A DNA stretch of 64,000 nucleotides. It comes from Candidatus Electrothrix rattekaaiensis (GTDB taxonomy: Bacteria; Desulfobacterota; Desulfobulbia; Desulfobulbales; Desulfobulbaceae). This document shows positions 54,034-63,997 of this stretch, piece after piece (position 1 is the first letter of the stretch; every line of letters starts with the position of its first letter). Location: the NCBI GenBank assembly GCA_032595675.1, contig JAVQMD010000001.1:1830640-1894639 (forward strand), given 5' to 3'. Under the pieces are notes generated by a model. The model did no database searches, was not told the origin of the DNA, and saw only the letters and a program-made list of their open reading frames with translations. The position numbers were made by a program, and so were the translations under genes.

Positions 54034-55059
54034 ATGGTCTTCCAAAAAAAAATCCTGTGCCTATTAGTTGCTCTTATAGTAATGCTCTGCGGGTGTGCCA
54101 ATGAGCAGTTTGAGAGTAATGTTGAACTCGAAGACTTTACTCAACAAGATGACCAACTGGCCAAACGGACTGTTGAACAAAATATGTTCGATTCGGTACT
54201 CACAGCTCCTCCGGAAGAAGCTGAATCCAAACTGGGGCCGGGTGACCTTCTTACTGTTAACGTCCTTGAGTCGGAAGAACTCAACACAGAAACTCGCGTC
54301 AGCTCAAGAGGTCACATAAGCCTTCCCATCCTTGATCAGGTGGATGTACTTGGCCTCACAGCAGCAGAAGCGGAAGAAAAAATTGAACAGCTTCTCAAAG
54401 AAAAATATTTAAATGATCCTCATGTTTCTGTTTTTGTAAAAGAAAAGATAAGCGACCAAATAACTCTAAGTGGAGCTTTCACTACACCTGGCAACTACGA
54501 TTATATTTCAGGTCGCCGTCTGCTTGATATTATTGCTGTTGCCCAAGGAGTCACTGCGGATGCAGCAGCCATAGCCTATCTGTCTCGAAAAGATAACAAA
54601 AACGGAGGAGTAAAAAATTATATAATTGATCTTGATGCACTTATAAAGCGTGGTGATATGAACTATAATGTAGCCATCGCAGGCGGTGATGTCATATTTG
54701 TCCCGGAAGCCGGGAAATGCTTTATAGATGGTGCAGTAAGAAAGCCGGGCACCTACTCTCTGAAAGGAGAAATGACCATCACTGAGGCAATTGTCTTGGC
54801 AGGAGGACTGACAGCCTATGCTGATAACGACAAAATTAAACTCATTCGCTATACCGGAGAAGGGAAACGTAATATTATGAGCCTGAGCTTCAGCGAGTTA
54901 CAAGAAGGGATTGGCAATAGCATCAAGCTCCAAGATCAAGATGTTGTTTATGCAGAATCAAGTACTTCCGGGCTGTTGTCAACAGGACTGGGATTTGATC
55001 TCGGTTTTATGGGAACCGGTATTAATTACCGCAATCCATCTGTTGACAGGCGACAGTGA
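54034..55059 (+). CDS. Polysaccharide export outer-membrane lipoprotein (Wza-like)
   Basis: The signal peptide ends in a lipobox (MLCGC), and a Poly_export domain (about residues 60-140, LGPGDLLTVNVLESEELN) precedes two SLBB-type domains (FTTPGNYDYISG and VRKPGTYSLKGEMT). It forms the outer-membrane channel of an exopolysaccharide secretion system. ATG at 54034 gives the lipoprotein signal; an upstream TTG at 53947 would place 29 residues encoded by the terminator hairpin before it. It overlaps the next gene by four bases (GTGA). Confidence 0.88.
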   Translation: MVFQKKILCLLVALIVMLCGCANEQFESNVELEDFTQQDDQLAKRTVEQNMFDSVLTAPPEEAESKLGPGDLLTVNVLESEELNTETRVSSRGHISLPILDQVDVLGLTAAEAEEKIEQLLKEKYLNDPHVSVFVKEKISDQITLSGAFTTPGNYDYISGRRLLDIIAVAQGVTADAAAIAYLSRKDNKNGGVKNYIIDLDALIKRGDMNYNVAIAGGDVIFVPEAGKCFIDGAVRKPGTYSLKGEMTITEAIVLAGGLTAYADNDKIKLIRYTGEGKRNIMSLSFSELQEGIGNSIKLQDQDVVYAESSTSGLLSTGLGFDLGFMGTGINYRNPSVDRRQ

Positions 55060-56516
55060 ACAACGAACTCAAATTTCAAAAAACTGCTCAGTACACTGTA
55101 CTTTTTCTGCTCGGGACAATTCCTTTTCTTTTCGGAGCAGTGCATCCTATTGTCACAGGAGTATACACCTCGTTCATCATCCTTATTTTAGGAGGGTGGT
55201 TACTCCTCAACACTAGGTACTTCTCAAAAAGCCAGCTATTTTCTGCTGGCCATATTCTGTTTTTTTTCTTTATTTTCTGGATAATAATCTCTATTATTCC
55301 CATACCAATGAGCTGGCTCGGATTACTCTCTCCAGCACGCGCCTCCTTTTTGCAAACCGCAAATCAACTGGCAGAAACTGACATTCATTATGCGCCATTG
55401 GGATATAATAGTAATTCAGTAATACTTACAGCATCCCTTCTTATTGCGTTGTATCTCTATGCACTCAGTCTCGCAATTTTACTTAAAGCGGATCGGTCCT
55501 TTCTTCAAAAACTCCTTTTTATTTGTATCGGCGTTGGTCTACTGGAAGCTGTATACGGTCTGCTGCAAGCGACAAATTCACACCTCGGTGTGCTTTGGTT
55601 AAACGATATCAGGCAATTCAAAGGAATGGCACGGGGAACCATAATTTACAAAAATCAATATGCCGCTCTTCTAAACATGATTTGGCCTCTTGCTGTTGGA
55701 GCAGCACTTCTCCGCTTCAAAGCCGTGCCTCAAAAACAATCCACCTCTCTAAAAAAAAACAACCCTAAAAGAAAGCGTACAAAAAAACGATCTCCCACAG
55801 ACCATATAGTCAACCGACGCCTCCGAGGATTCCTGCTTCTTTTTTTCGCCTCTATCATTATGCTGGCAGTCCTGTTTTCTCAGTCCAGGGGAGGTATTAT
55901 TTCCATGATCCTTATACTGTCAATGCTCCTTGCTACCCTTCCTGTCAGCCCCAAAAACAAACTTCTTCTCTCGGGCTTTTTTGTACTCTTCACAATCTCA
56001 TACGGTTCTATCATCGGTTTCACTTCTGTACTCGAACGTTTTATGCTTATCCAACAAGGCGGACAGACTAGGGTCAACATCTGGTTATCCAGCCTCCCTA
56101 TGCTTCGTGATCATCTGCTGGTCGGTACAGGAATCGGCTCTTATATTTTACTTTCTGCTGTCTACCTTAAACAATTCCCTGAAAACATTACCTTTGACAG
56201 AGCACATAATGACTATCTGGAATTTGCCATTGAACTGGGCCTGCCTCTTGCGCTCTTTTTTTTCTGTACTCTTAGCGTATTTCTCTTTCTGCAAATAAAA
56301 AAAATCTGGTTCTATACAAAAAAAAAGCTCTACAAGCTTCCTTCACCTACTGTTATTTCACTTGTCTCAATCGCCGCAATTATCGGCTTCATCATACATG
56401 GTACAGTTGATTTCGGCTGGCGTCTGCCTGCCAATTTGCTGTATTTTACCACCTTGTTTGTTCTGCTTCAGTATGGCAGCCAATTTCCCTCACATGTTGC
56501 CAAGAATAAATCATAG
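55056..56516 (+). CDS. O-antigen ligase/polymerase family membrane protein
   Basis: The 486-residue protein has about a dozen hydrophobic segments and the Wzy_C/WaaL motifs QSRGGIISM and DRAHNDYLEFAIELG with the conserved His near residue 380. It should polymerise or ligate the exopolysaccharide in the inner membrane. A lysine-rich cytoplasmic loop (about 227-250) is notable. The start is GTG, overlapping the previous stop. Confidence 0.88.
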   Translation: MNNELKFQKTAQYTVLFLLGTIPFLFGAVHPIVTGVYTSFIILILGGWLLLNTRYFSKSQLFSAGHILFFFFIFWIIISIIPIPMSWLGLLSPARASFLQTANQLAETDIHYAPLGYNSNSVILTASLLIALYLYALSLAILLKADRSFLQKLLFICIGVGLLEAVYGLLQATNSHLGVLWLNDIRQFKGMARGTIIYKNQYAALLNMIWPLAVGAALLRFKAVPQKQSTSLKKNNPKRKRTKKRSPTDHIVNRRLRGFLLLFFASIIMLAVLFSQSRGGIISMILILSMLLATLPVSPKNKLLLSGFFVLFTISYGSIIGFTSVLERFMLIQQGGQTRVNIWLSSLPMLRDHLLVGTGIGSYILLSAVYLKQFPENITFDRAHNDYLEFAIELGLPLALFFFCTLSVFLFLQIKKIWFYTKKKLYKLPSPTVISLVSIAAIIGFIIHGTVDFGWRLPANLLYFTTLFVLLQYGSQFPSHVAKNKS

Positions 56517-56684
56517 CGAAGAGCGAAGACAATTGAATAAAATTCTTGGTGTAAAAACTGCAAAAGCGGTATCCTGTACAAACCTGCAGCCAATTATTAC
56601 AGCGCACGCATAACTCAATCTTCACTTAATCAAAAAATTCAGGTAATATTTTCATTCTTTATCAGAAACGATCAAATAACTGTT

Positions 56685-58994
56685 ATGAACCAACCACAGT
56701 CAAATGACTCCGAACGACAAATAATTATCGGTCCCGCCAGAGGCCACCAAAATCTTCCCTCAGTCGACTATCAGGAATCAGTCGCTCCGATGGAAGATGA
56801 AGAAATTCATTTACGAGATTACCTTGATGTTCTTATTCGTCGCAAATGGGTTGTATTTCTCTGCCTTCTCTTTATTTTTTCCGCTACAACGCTGTTTACC
56901 CTGACAAGCACCCCGCTGTTTCAAGGAAAAGGAACACTGAAGGCCTCAGCCTCGCAAGGTCAGGTAACCAGCTTTGAAGACACCCAGACAAACGTGCTTA
57001 AGTCCATGGAGTTCCAGCAGACCCAAGTCAATCTCCTAGAAAGTGAGCAGTTGTCTCTACGTCTCATCGACAAACTTGACCTCTTAAACAATCCTTTTTT
57101 TAACAAAGACATCAAGAGCGGGCAAAGTGATGACGCATCGTTTGCATCTCTTGTTCAACTCACCCTCTCTTCCATCCGTAACTTCATCCGCTTCAGCTCG
57201 GAAGCGAACAACAGTTTGGATGAGGAAGGAAAAAATCGTCTGCTCACCGATGACGCTGTCAAAAAACTGCAAGATGACCTGAAAATATCTCCTGTACGCA
57301 ACAGTGAACTCATAGAACTCAGTTTTGAATCACCGGACCCACAACTCTCCGCCGCTGTGGTGAATACCGCTATGGAGGAATTTGTCCAGATGCTCATGGA
57401 CACGAATATCGAATCATCCCAAACCGCTGCCCAGTTCCTTGAAAAGGGAATACTGGCAGCCCAGATAAAACTGGAAAAATCTGAAAAAGAACTTAATAAT
57501 TTTTCGCGGCAAGCAGGTCTGGTTTCTATGGATCCAAAGCTTAATCTGATTATGCGGCAATTGGAAGAACTCAACGATGCCTTGGCAAAAGCCCGCGCGG
57601 AACGTATCGGCAAAGAATCGCTCTATCAGCAAGCCATCAGTAAGGAGAACCAAAACCTCCCTCAGATCCTGCAGGATGATCTCATTAAAAATCTTAAGGC
57701 GGAATATTCCCTCTTGGCAGGAGAATATGAAGATCTTTCTACGACCTTCAAACCTGCGTATCCCAAGATGCGGCAGCTCCAAGCTAAAATTAATGATATT
57801 AAGGGACGGCTACGGGAAGAGAAACTTTTTATTATTGAATCAATAAAAAACGATTACGAAGCTGCCCGAAAAAAGCAAGAGTACTTGGAGGTTCAAGCGC
57901 AGGAACAGAAAAAAAGGGCTATTGAACTCAATGACAAGGCCACCCAGTACAAAATACTTCTTCGGGAAACTGAAAGCAATAAAAACATCTATGAAACCCT
58001 CTTGCAACGAGCGAAAGAAATTGAGGCAACGGTAGGCTCTGCTGTCACAAATATTAATATTGTAGATCGTTCCAGAGTACCTCTGTATCCTTCCAGCCCC
58101 AAAGTAGCCCGTAATTTACTTTTAGGTTTGTTGCTGGGGTTGTTCGCCGGTATAGGCCTAGCCTTCCTTTTGGAATATTTTGACGATACCATTAAAAGTC
58201 CTGAAGAACTCATCGAAAGATTTCATATCCCCGTACTCGGCCTCATCCCTTTTGACAAGGAATGCGTCAATAAACGTAAGGATATGGCGTTGAAATCATA
58301 TACAGATCCGCGTTCACCTGTTGCTGAATCAATTCGCACAGCGATCACCTCAATTGATCTCTCCGCAGCTGGGCACCCACCCAAAACTATCCTTGTAACC
58401 AGCATTCTGCCTGGTGCCGGTAAAAGCTCCCTGTCCACCAACACAGCACTCTCCTACCTATCTAGCGGAGATAACTGTCTCATCATTGACGTAGATTTGA
58501 GAAAGCCCAGCCTTCATCGTGTGTTTGATGCGGAACGTAAAGGAGAGGGACTTTCCAGTGTTCTCAGCGGAATCAGCACACTGAAAGAGGTTATTCAAAA
58601 AACTGATTACAAGGGCTTAGACTATATTTCCAGTGGGCCACTTCCCCCGAACCCTGCTGAACTGGTCGCTTCGAACAGGATGCGTGAATTATTAAAAACT
58701 GTCAACGAACATTACAGTCACGTTATCCTTGATGCTCCTCCTTTTCAAGGATTTGCCGAAATCCTAGTACTTGCTAATATGGTGGACGGTCTTATCCTTA
58801 TTACTGTTGAAGGAGATACTCCCCGTGACGGGGTGAAACATTTCCGACGCTCTGTTTTAAATGTCAACGGCAAAATCCTTGGTACTATTGTTAACAAGAC
58901 AGGACTGCAAAAGGGCTACGGAGCATACAGTAAGTACAGTTATTACGCATACCATTACGATTATAACTATGGCGATTCCGGTAATAACGGGTAA
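56685..58994 (+). CDS. Polysaccharide co-polymerase and tyrosine autokinase (Wzc-like)
   Basis: A Wzz domain lies between two transmembrane helices (about residues 54-74 and 470-492), with a long periplasmic coiled coil (about 255-450). The cytoplasmic BY-kinase has Walker A LPGAGKSSLS near 573-582, Walker A' LIIDVDLRKPSLH and Walker B VILDAPP. A C-terminal tyrosine cluster (GYGAYSKYSYYAYHYDYNYG) is the autophosphorylation site. It regulates chain length and export with the Wza-like protein. It is 168 bases after the polymerase gene, a gap without clear features. Confidence 0.92.
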   Translation: MNQPQSNDSERQIIIGPARGHQNLPSVDYQESVAPMEDEEIHLRDYLDVLIRRKWVVFLCLLFIFSATTLFTLTSTPLFQGKGTLKASASQGQVTSFEDTQTNVLKSMEFQQTQVNLLESEQLSLRLIDKLDLLNNPFFNKDIKSGQSDDASFASLVQLTLSSIRNFIRFSSEANNSLDEEGKNRLLTDDAVKKLQDDLKISPVRNSELIELSFESPDPQLSAAVVNTAMEEFVQMLMDTNIESSQTAAQFLEKGILAAQIKLEKSEKELNNFSRQAGLVSMDPKLNLIMRQLEELNDALAKARAERIGKESLYQQAISKENQNLPQILQDDLIKNLKAEYSLLAGEYEDLSTTFKPAYPKMRQLQAKINDIKGRLREEKLFIIESIKNDYEAARKKQEYLEVQAQEQKKRAIELNDKATQYKILLRETESNKNIYETLLQRAKEIEATVGSAVTNINIVDRSRVPLYPSSPKVARNLLLGLLLGLFAGIGLAFLLEYFDDTIKSPEELIERFHIPVLGLIPFDKECVNKRKDMALKSYTDPRSPVAESIRTAITSIDLSAAGHPPKTILVTSILPGAGKSSLSTNTALSYLSSGDNCLIIDVDLRKPSLHRVFDAERKGEGLSSVLSGISTLKEVIQKTDYKGLDYISSGPLPPNPAELVASNRMRELLKTVNEHYSHVILDAPPFQGFAEILVLANMVDGLILITVEGDTPRDGVKHFRRSVLNVNGKILGTIVNKTGLQKGYGAYSKYSYYAYHYDYNYGDSGNNG

Positions 58995-59112
58995 CTCTTT
59001 TTTTTGTGGGAAGAGATCTCCCGGTGCCCCGCTTTCCAAATACTTGCAGTATAGGTTATAGAAATCAATCATGCTTAGTTAACCTTCCCTCTCGCAGAAA
59101 GGGGAGGACTCC

Positions 59113-60327
59113 TTGTTTATGCGGACTTACACCCTATTGCGCTTTCTTCTCTTTTTCGGCTTAATTGCCCTGACGCTCTATCAGTTGCGGGTTGCTATCG
59201 TTGCGCAAACCGCATACAGCAATATTGCCGTAAACAAAGCTATCAAAGAATACCAGAGCGAACCACGTCTCTTGGTTGAGTATAGCAAAGAAAATATCCT
59301 TCAAGGAGACCACGGAAACGCCAAAAAATGGCTTCAGAAAGCCTTGCGTGCCAATCCTGTCTATATACCGGCTTGGCTGACCTTAGCTGAGCTGGAAAAC
59401 GACACCGGAAACACCACTCGCTCTCTTGAAATACTCGAATATCTTAACGGCTTAATGCAGGGCGTTCTTCGCTGGCACTGGGAAAAAGCAATGCTGGCCT
59501 ATCTTCTGGGGAAAGAGGATATTCTCAAAGCTGATCTTTCCTGGCTTCTGCAGCAAGAAAATCTCAGCGGGCAAACAAGAAAAAAAGTGCTTAACTTTGT
59601 TTTTTCTCTCTGGCCGGAACCGGCAGAGCTGCTGCAAGAAATGGGAAACGAAAACTCTGTACCGCTCTTTCTTCATGCCGTACGAGCAAAAGAGCTTGAT
59701 GTTGCGATTTTTCTCTGGGAAAAAATTGATCAGACCCAGCTTGAAGCAAAGGAAATCCTTCGATATATCAATCTGCTCATAAAAAATAAAAAAACTGAAA
59801 TAGCTGCATTAATCTGGAAAAAACATTACCCGGCGGATAATCTCCTCTATAACGGTAATTTTTCTAGTCCTCTGGTCAAAGGAGGCTTTGGTTGGCGTAT
59901 TTGGCGGCCCGAAGAGTTTGAAGTTGAGGTGCAAAATCAGGGTGTGAAAAAAACAGCCCTGCATCTTCGGTTCAATGGAGAAACAAATATTCATTTTCGT
60001 CATGCAAGACAACTTGTTCCACTCTCAGCAGGACAACATTTTACACTCACTGGCGAGCTGCGGAGCAAGGAGATGACAACTGATCAGCGTCCCTTTATTG
60101 AGGTAGCAGGACGAGATTGCTCCCTGAGATCTGCAACAGAGATGGTCGAACCGGATCAGGACTGGACTCCATTCTCTCTGAGCTTTACGCTTCCTGATGA
60201 CTGTCATCAAGGAGTTGAAGTACGCATCCGTCGCCTTCCCAGTAAAAAAATCGATAGCCTTATCAGCGGCGACCTTTGGGTTACCAACCTCTCTCTACAG
60301 AACGCACCTCCTCCTACGCTCCAATAA
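59113..60327 (+). CDS. Membrane-anchored TPR protein with C-terminal jelly-roll domain
   Basis: An N-terminal transmembrane helix (about residues 9-30) is followed by TPR-like repeats (about 55-240) and a C-terminal beta-sandwich (about 245-400, NLLYNGNFSSPLVKGGFGWRIW) similar to carbohydrate-binding jelly rolls. It may link polysaccharide to the assembly complex. The start is TTG at 59113 (GGGGAGG five bases upstream) or ATG at 59119 (11 bases). The stop overlaps the next start (TAATG). I do not recognise a named family. Confidence 0.7.
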   Translation: MFMRTYTLLRFLLFFGLIALTLYQLRVAIVAQTAYSNIAVNKAIKEYQSEPRLLVEYSKENILQGDHGNAKKWLQKALRANPVYIPAWLTLAELENDTGNTTRSLEILEYLNGLMQGVLRWHWEKAMLAYLLGKEDILKADLSWLLQQENLSGQTRKKVLNFVFSLWPEPAELLQEMGNENSVPLFLHAVRAKELDVAIFLWEKIDQTQLEAKEILRYINLLIKNKKTEIAALIWKKHYPADNLLYNGNFSSPLVKGGFGWRIWRPEEFEVEVQNQGVKKTALHLRFNGETNIHFRHARQLVPLSAGQHFTLTGELRSKEMTTDQRPFIEVAGRDCSLRSATEMVEPDQDWTPFSLSFTLPDDCHQGVEVRIRRLPSKKIDSLISGDLWVTNLSLQNAPPPTLQ

Positions 60328-61916
60328 TGCAGGCCGAAAATCTTCTTATCCAAAAAATCGCATCTCGTCCTTCCACAGAAGAACTTCTTTTCTTTATTGC
60401 TGAAGACGAAGCCATCACTTCAGCCTGTTCAACGTTACAAAAAAAAATAGCTGGCAACAACAAAAAGGAGCTCGAAAAAATTAATGCCCTTTGCCACAAA
60501 TATCATATATCTCTTGTTTATCTTACTCGTGAACTCAATCATATCCAAAATATTTTTGCGCCACAGGAAAGCATTAGTGATGATCACAAACTCCTCGGTC
60601 TTCAAGCAGGAGCCAGTATTGCTGAGGTAAAGCAGGCCTACCGCAGACTCAGTATCAAATATCATCCTGATACCTCCAATAAAAAAAACACCGCCAAGTT
60701 TATCGAAATTACCAAGGCCTACCAACGCATTATAACCCGTACTGATCATAAGAAGGGCACTGCCGCTCCTTCCCCATCAGCTTGGAGGTACCGAAAAAAT
60801 ACTCCTCCCCCACCTCAGCAGAGGAAAAAAAAATATATCTATCTCCTTTCATTAGTTACAGGAGCTATCGTCCTTGTTATCGTGGGCATTTCAATTAACT
60901 ATCAAAAGCGTGCCATGCTGAAAAATATCAGCAAGATTGCCACCAAGCCCTCTCCCGCAAAGCCACTGGCAAAAAAAACTCCTGTAATCGTCAAGGAGCA
61001 ATCAACCGAAACTCATGTACCTGCATCAAGCAAGACCGATGTTACACCTCAAGCCATAGAGCTGGAACAACTCCCTCGTCCCACGAACAAAATATCAGAA
61101 CTAACATCGCAGCAAATTCTTCAGGATGAAGTAGCGGTTGTCCCGCTCACGCCTGCAAGCATAAATCATGCTGAACCTCCCGCCCCTGATATGAAAATCG
61201 AGGATGAAGTCGAAAAGTTGAGTAGATCAATCTCCTTTTCTGAGAGCCAGTTCGGTGAAGAAAAATCGTCCACCACACAAGAATCTGACCAGATGGCCCC
61301 CCGGTCCATCGTACCTCTGGAAAAACATAATGATCTTTTTTCAGATATTCTCGAACAAGAAAAAACCGCCGAAGAAAAAATAAAGGCTACACCTCCAGGA
61401 GCAGCACAGCAAACCTCAAAACAGAAAGAAACTAGCTCTCTTTTTTCCCAGGCACGTTATCAGAAGGCTGTAATTATCAAACCAAAGAAGAAAAAAAAAA
61501 AATCAGCCTTAACAGCGAATAACGATCAAAAGCACCAGGGCTTGTCGACACAAGATTCTCTCCGCCAATTTGTTAAGAACTATACAACTGCCTACATGAG
61601 CAGGGATATCGGAAAATTCGCTCGGTTTTTCACAAAAGGGGCTCTAGAAAACGGCAAGCCTTTCAGTGAGATGCGCGAAAAATACAAACAACTTTTTAAT
61701 ACAACCCAATCCATAGATTATCGCATTGATATCCTGAACACCGATGTACAGAAGGAAGGAGATACTGTTACTCTGACTGGACGATTACATGTGCAGCTGA
61801 TCTATAATCCAGATAAAATCAAGTCGAACACTGGAACACTCACCTTTTTCCTTGTCAAGGATAATAAAAGTTATAAAGTCAAAGCGATCACTTATACCAT
61901 CGACCCTCAATGGTAG
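60327..61916 (+). CDS. Membrane J-domain protein with C-terminal NTF2-like domain
   Basis: Residues about 85-135 are a J domain (LLGLQAGASIAEVKQAYRRLSIKYHPDTS) with an intact HPD. A transmembrane helix lies near 173-192, followed by a 230-residue low-complexity linker rich in Lys, Pro and Ser and a C-terminal NTF2/SnoaL-like domain (about 415-529). The J domain should be cytoplasmic and the C-terminus periplasmic. The ATG overlaps the upstream stop by one base (TAATG). J domains recruit Hsp70, so it may recruit DnaK to the polysaccharide machinery (inference). Confidence 0.75.
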   Translation: MQAENLLIQKIASRPSTEELLFFIAEDEAITSACSTLQKKIAGNNKKELEKINALCHKYHISLVYLTRELNHIQNIFAPQESISDDHKLLGLQAGASIAEVKQAYRRLSIKYHPDTSNKKNTAKFIEITKAYQRIITRTDHKKGTAAPSPSAWRYRKNTPPPPQQRKKKYIYLLSLVTGAIVLVIVGISINYQKRAMLKNISKIATKPSPAKPLAKKTPVIVKEQSTETHVPASSKTDVTPQAIELEQLPRPTNKISELTSQQILQDEVAVVPLTPASINHAEPPAPDMKIEDEVEKLSRSISFSESQFGEEKSSTTQESDQMAPRSIVPLEKHNDLFSDILEQEKTAEEKIKATPPGAAQQTSKQKETSSLFSQARYQKAVIIKPKKKKKKSALTANNDQKHQGLSTQDSLRQFVKNYTTAYMSRDIGKFARFFTKGALENGKPFSEMREKYKQLFNTTQSIDYRIDILNTDVQKEGDTVTLTGRLHVQLIYNPDKIKSNTGTLTFFLVKDNKSYKVKAITYTIDPQW

Positions 61917-61954
61917 TTTATAGCAAGGATTCCATGTCATAATCTATAGCACAT

Positions 61955-63064
61955 CTATAGCACATGTCGAACGAGTTGTGCAGAATCATCTGAAGTGCTC
62001 GTGTACACCTTTCTCATTTTCAAATGCTCAGCTATTCTCTTGACAAAGTCATCCTCGTCATCGCAATAAACGATTTGTCCTTGCAGGACCAATCGGTATT
62101 CATCGCTGATATGATCAAGGCAGGTAATCACAAGGCATTTATCATGATCAGCAGCAATCAAGCGATCTCGCTGCATTGCGTATTCCAGTAAAGAAAGATC
62201 AAGCAGACTCCGTCTGAATTTTCCCTGAAAACGATTGCGCACATTCGTTTCCTGGGGATTTACTTGAATATTATGGGGAAGGTTCTCATGAGACATAGGG
62301 CCTAGTCCATGTCTGGTCTGATAGGCCCTTGTGATCAGATATATTTCCGGCACATGATCTGCGCACAGGGAGAGGATATTATTTGTTCCGGTATTGGAAC
62401 GAGTAACATGGGGGAAGAAACCGTAATGCTGATCAAGCAGAAGTCCTTGAGAGCCTTCATAGATATATTCGCTAAACGGCTCTGGGGGCATTCCTCTGCT
62501 CATTCGAACCCAAGGGGGTCTGATGAGCACCGAGCAGCAATGTAAAAAATCCTCTAGATCAACATTGCTGGAATATTCGCTATAAAATTCCTTGATAAGT
62601 TTAAGACGGGTTTCTAAAACCCAGGGGAAAAAAAGGTCGGCAAAGGTAAGAGAGTAGAAATGTTCCTCCCTGTTGATCGTAGCACCGACGCCAACGCCGC
62701 AGCTGCCGTGGGGATGGTGCTGCTGATTATAACGGATATCATAAGGGGTTGTAACAGGGCATTCCGCATCAATATAGAGCAGAGGATCCACGCCTTTGTT
62801 TAAGAGGACATCAAGTTCATTCACGATCCCTACGGGATCAATAGTGCAGAATTTTGCAAAATAACTGGGAACCCCCTGCAAGGTTCCTGAGCCAAAATTG
62901 GAGAACACATGTCGAACACCGTTATGAACTACCGTGTGACCGGCCTGCTGGCCTCCTGAAAAACGGATAACCAAAGGCCGTTCGGCATTTCGGCAAAGGT
63001 AGTCAGTAAACAGCCCTTTTCCCTCATCGCCGAACCCGGCCCCGATAACAGCTTTATGCCGCAT
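61955..63064 (-). CDS. Short, divergent adenylosuccinate-synthetase family protein
   Basis: The 369-residue protein has the PurA P-loop GFGDEGKG with the catalytic Asp, GHTVVHNGVRH, and the EGSQGLLLDQHYG..PHVTRSNTG block. It is about 60 residues shorter than bacterial PurA, and two ligand motifs differ. The aspartate-binding TTGRPRR loop reads RFQGKFRRS, and the GTP-base KxD segment is CLD. It is therefore probably not the housekeeping PurA and may act on another nucleotide. It lies 78 bases downstream of the vWA gene and is convergent with the J-domain gene. Confidence 0.75.
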   Translation of the reverse strand: MRHKAVIGAGFGDEGKGLFTDYLCRNAERPLVIRFSGGQQAGHTVVHNGVRHVFSNFGSGTLQGVPSYFAKFCTIDPVGIVNELDVLLNKGVDPLLYIDAECPVTTPYDIRYNQQHHPHGSCGVGVGATINREEHFYSLTFADLFFPWVLETRLKLIKEFYSEYSSNVDLEDFLHCCSVLIRPPWVRMSRGMPPEPFSEYIYEGSQGLLLDQHYGFFPHVTRSNTGTNNILSLCADHVPEIYLITRAYQTRHGLGPMSHENLPHNIQVNPQETNVRNRFQGKFRRSLLDLSLLEYAMQRDRLIAADHDKCLVITCLDHISDEYRLVLQGQIVYCDDEDDFVKRIAEHLKMRKVYTSTSDDSAQLVRHVL

Positions 63065-63142
63065 GAAAATTTAATACTCGTCGCAAGGAAGGAGAGAGAT
63101 GAAAATTGGAGTTTGTGAAGCCTTCCAATATAAAGAATCTAC

Positions 63143-63997
63143 TCAGAGGATAATCTCAGTCTTTGAAACCGAAGTAGTATCAGTTACTTCTGAGTCTCTA
63201 AGCGAAACATCAGTAATAATTTTTGGAAGAACCGTGGAAACATCTTCATGTTTTTCAAGAATAATAAGATGATCACCTAAGAGCTGCTGCCAGCCATCCA
63301 TCGTTTCCTGCATACTGCCAGCATAGGTCTGTTTTATATGCAGATGATAAACATGGTAGGACTCTCTGGCCTTGTCAAGCAAGGTGGCAGCGTGATATGA
63401 CGCATACTGCCCATCTCCCATAATAAGCCTGAGGTCATTGGCTGGAATATCAGGCAGGGTCGGCTCATCGCCGATGGTGAAAAGAAAACCCTTTTTCTTT
63501 CTTTTTTCAAAGCAGTCAATCGAAGTATGAAACGCAGCAAAATACCAAGCCAGCAGATAGCTTTCCCCTGTATTGCCCCCTCCCCCGCCTTCAAGATAAA
63601 CATTGGTTAGCCATTTATCCAGCAGGTCATCGCTGGATTCAAACTGCCCGACCTGCAAGGGACTTCGATCATATTCATGGTCACCGAGAGCAAGAAACAT
63701 GAGCTGCGGATCCTTTGTGCCGCTCTGGATAATCCTGCCCATAATTTTCGGCAACCCCTCTCTGACCAAATGATGGGGAATGGAGCCCATTGAACCGGTC
63801 ACATCCAGACCCAAGATAATGGCCACGGATTCGGGATGTTCCTCGGAATCTCTGGCTTCCCGTAGCTTGACGCCGTGCGGGTTCATAGCGCGGTTGATTT
63901 CCCGTTGCGAAAAAATCTCCCGAATAGATCGCGAGGAATATCCTTCCACCTCAGATCGTGCGGCTCGGTTATCGAGCGAGTAGCTCCCCATGCCCAT
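63143..63997 (-). CDS. von Willebrand factor A domain protein; possibly 5' partial
   Basis: The 284-residue protein has no signal peptide and is likely cytoplasmic. The vWA domain runs from about residue 57, with the MIDAS start DVTGSMGS near 65 and further segments GDHEYDRSPLQVGQFE and TIGDEPTLPD. It starts at ATG 63997 or 63991, only a few bases from the window end, so an upstream extension is possible. With the PurA-like gene it probably forms an operon that continues out of the window. Confidence 0.75.
   Translation of the reverse strand: MGMGSYSLDNRAARSEVEGYSSRSIREIFSQREINRAMNPHGVKLREARDSEEHPESVAIILGLDVTGSMGSIPHHLVREGLPKIMGRIIQSGTKDPQLMFLALGDHEYDRSPLQVGQFESSDDLLDKWLTNVYLEGGGGGNTGESYLLAWYFAAFHTSIDCFEKRKKKGFLFTIGDEPTLPDIPANDLRLIMGDGQYASYHAATLLDKARESYHVYHLHIKQTYAGSMQETMDGWQQLLGDHLIILEKHEDVSTVLPKIITDVSLRDSEVTDTTSVSKTEIIL

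Noticed and set aside
61955-63064. PurZ of the 2-aminoadenine (Z-DNA) pathway
   Set aside because: The catalytic Asp of PurA is kept in the P-loop, whereas I recall PurZ lacking it, and no Z-genome polymerase or phage genes are near.
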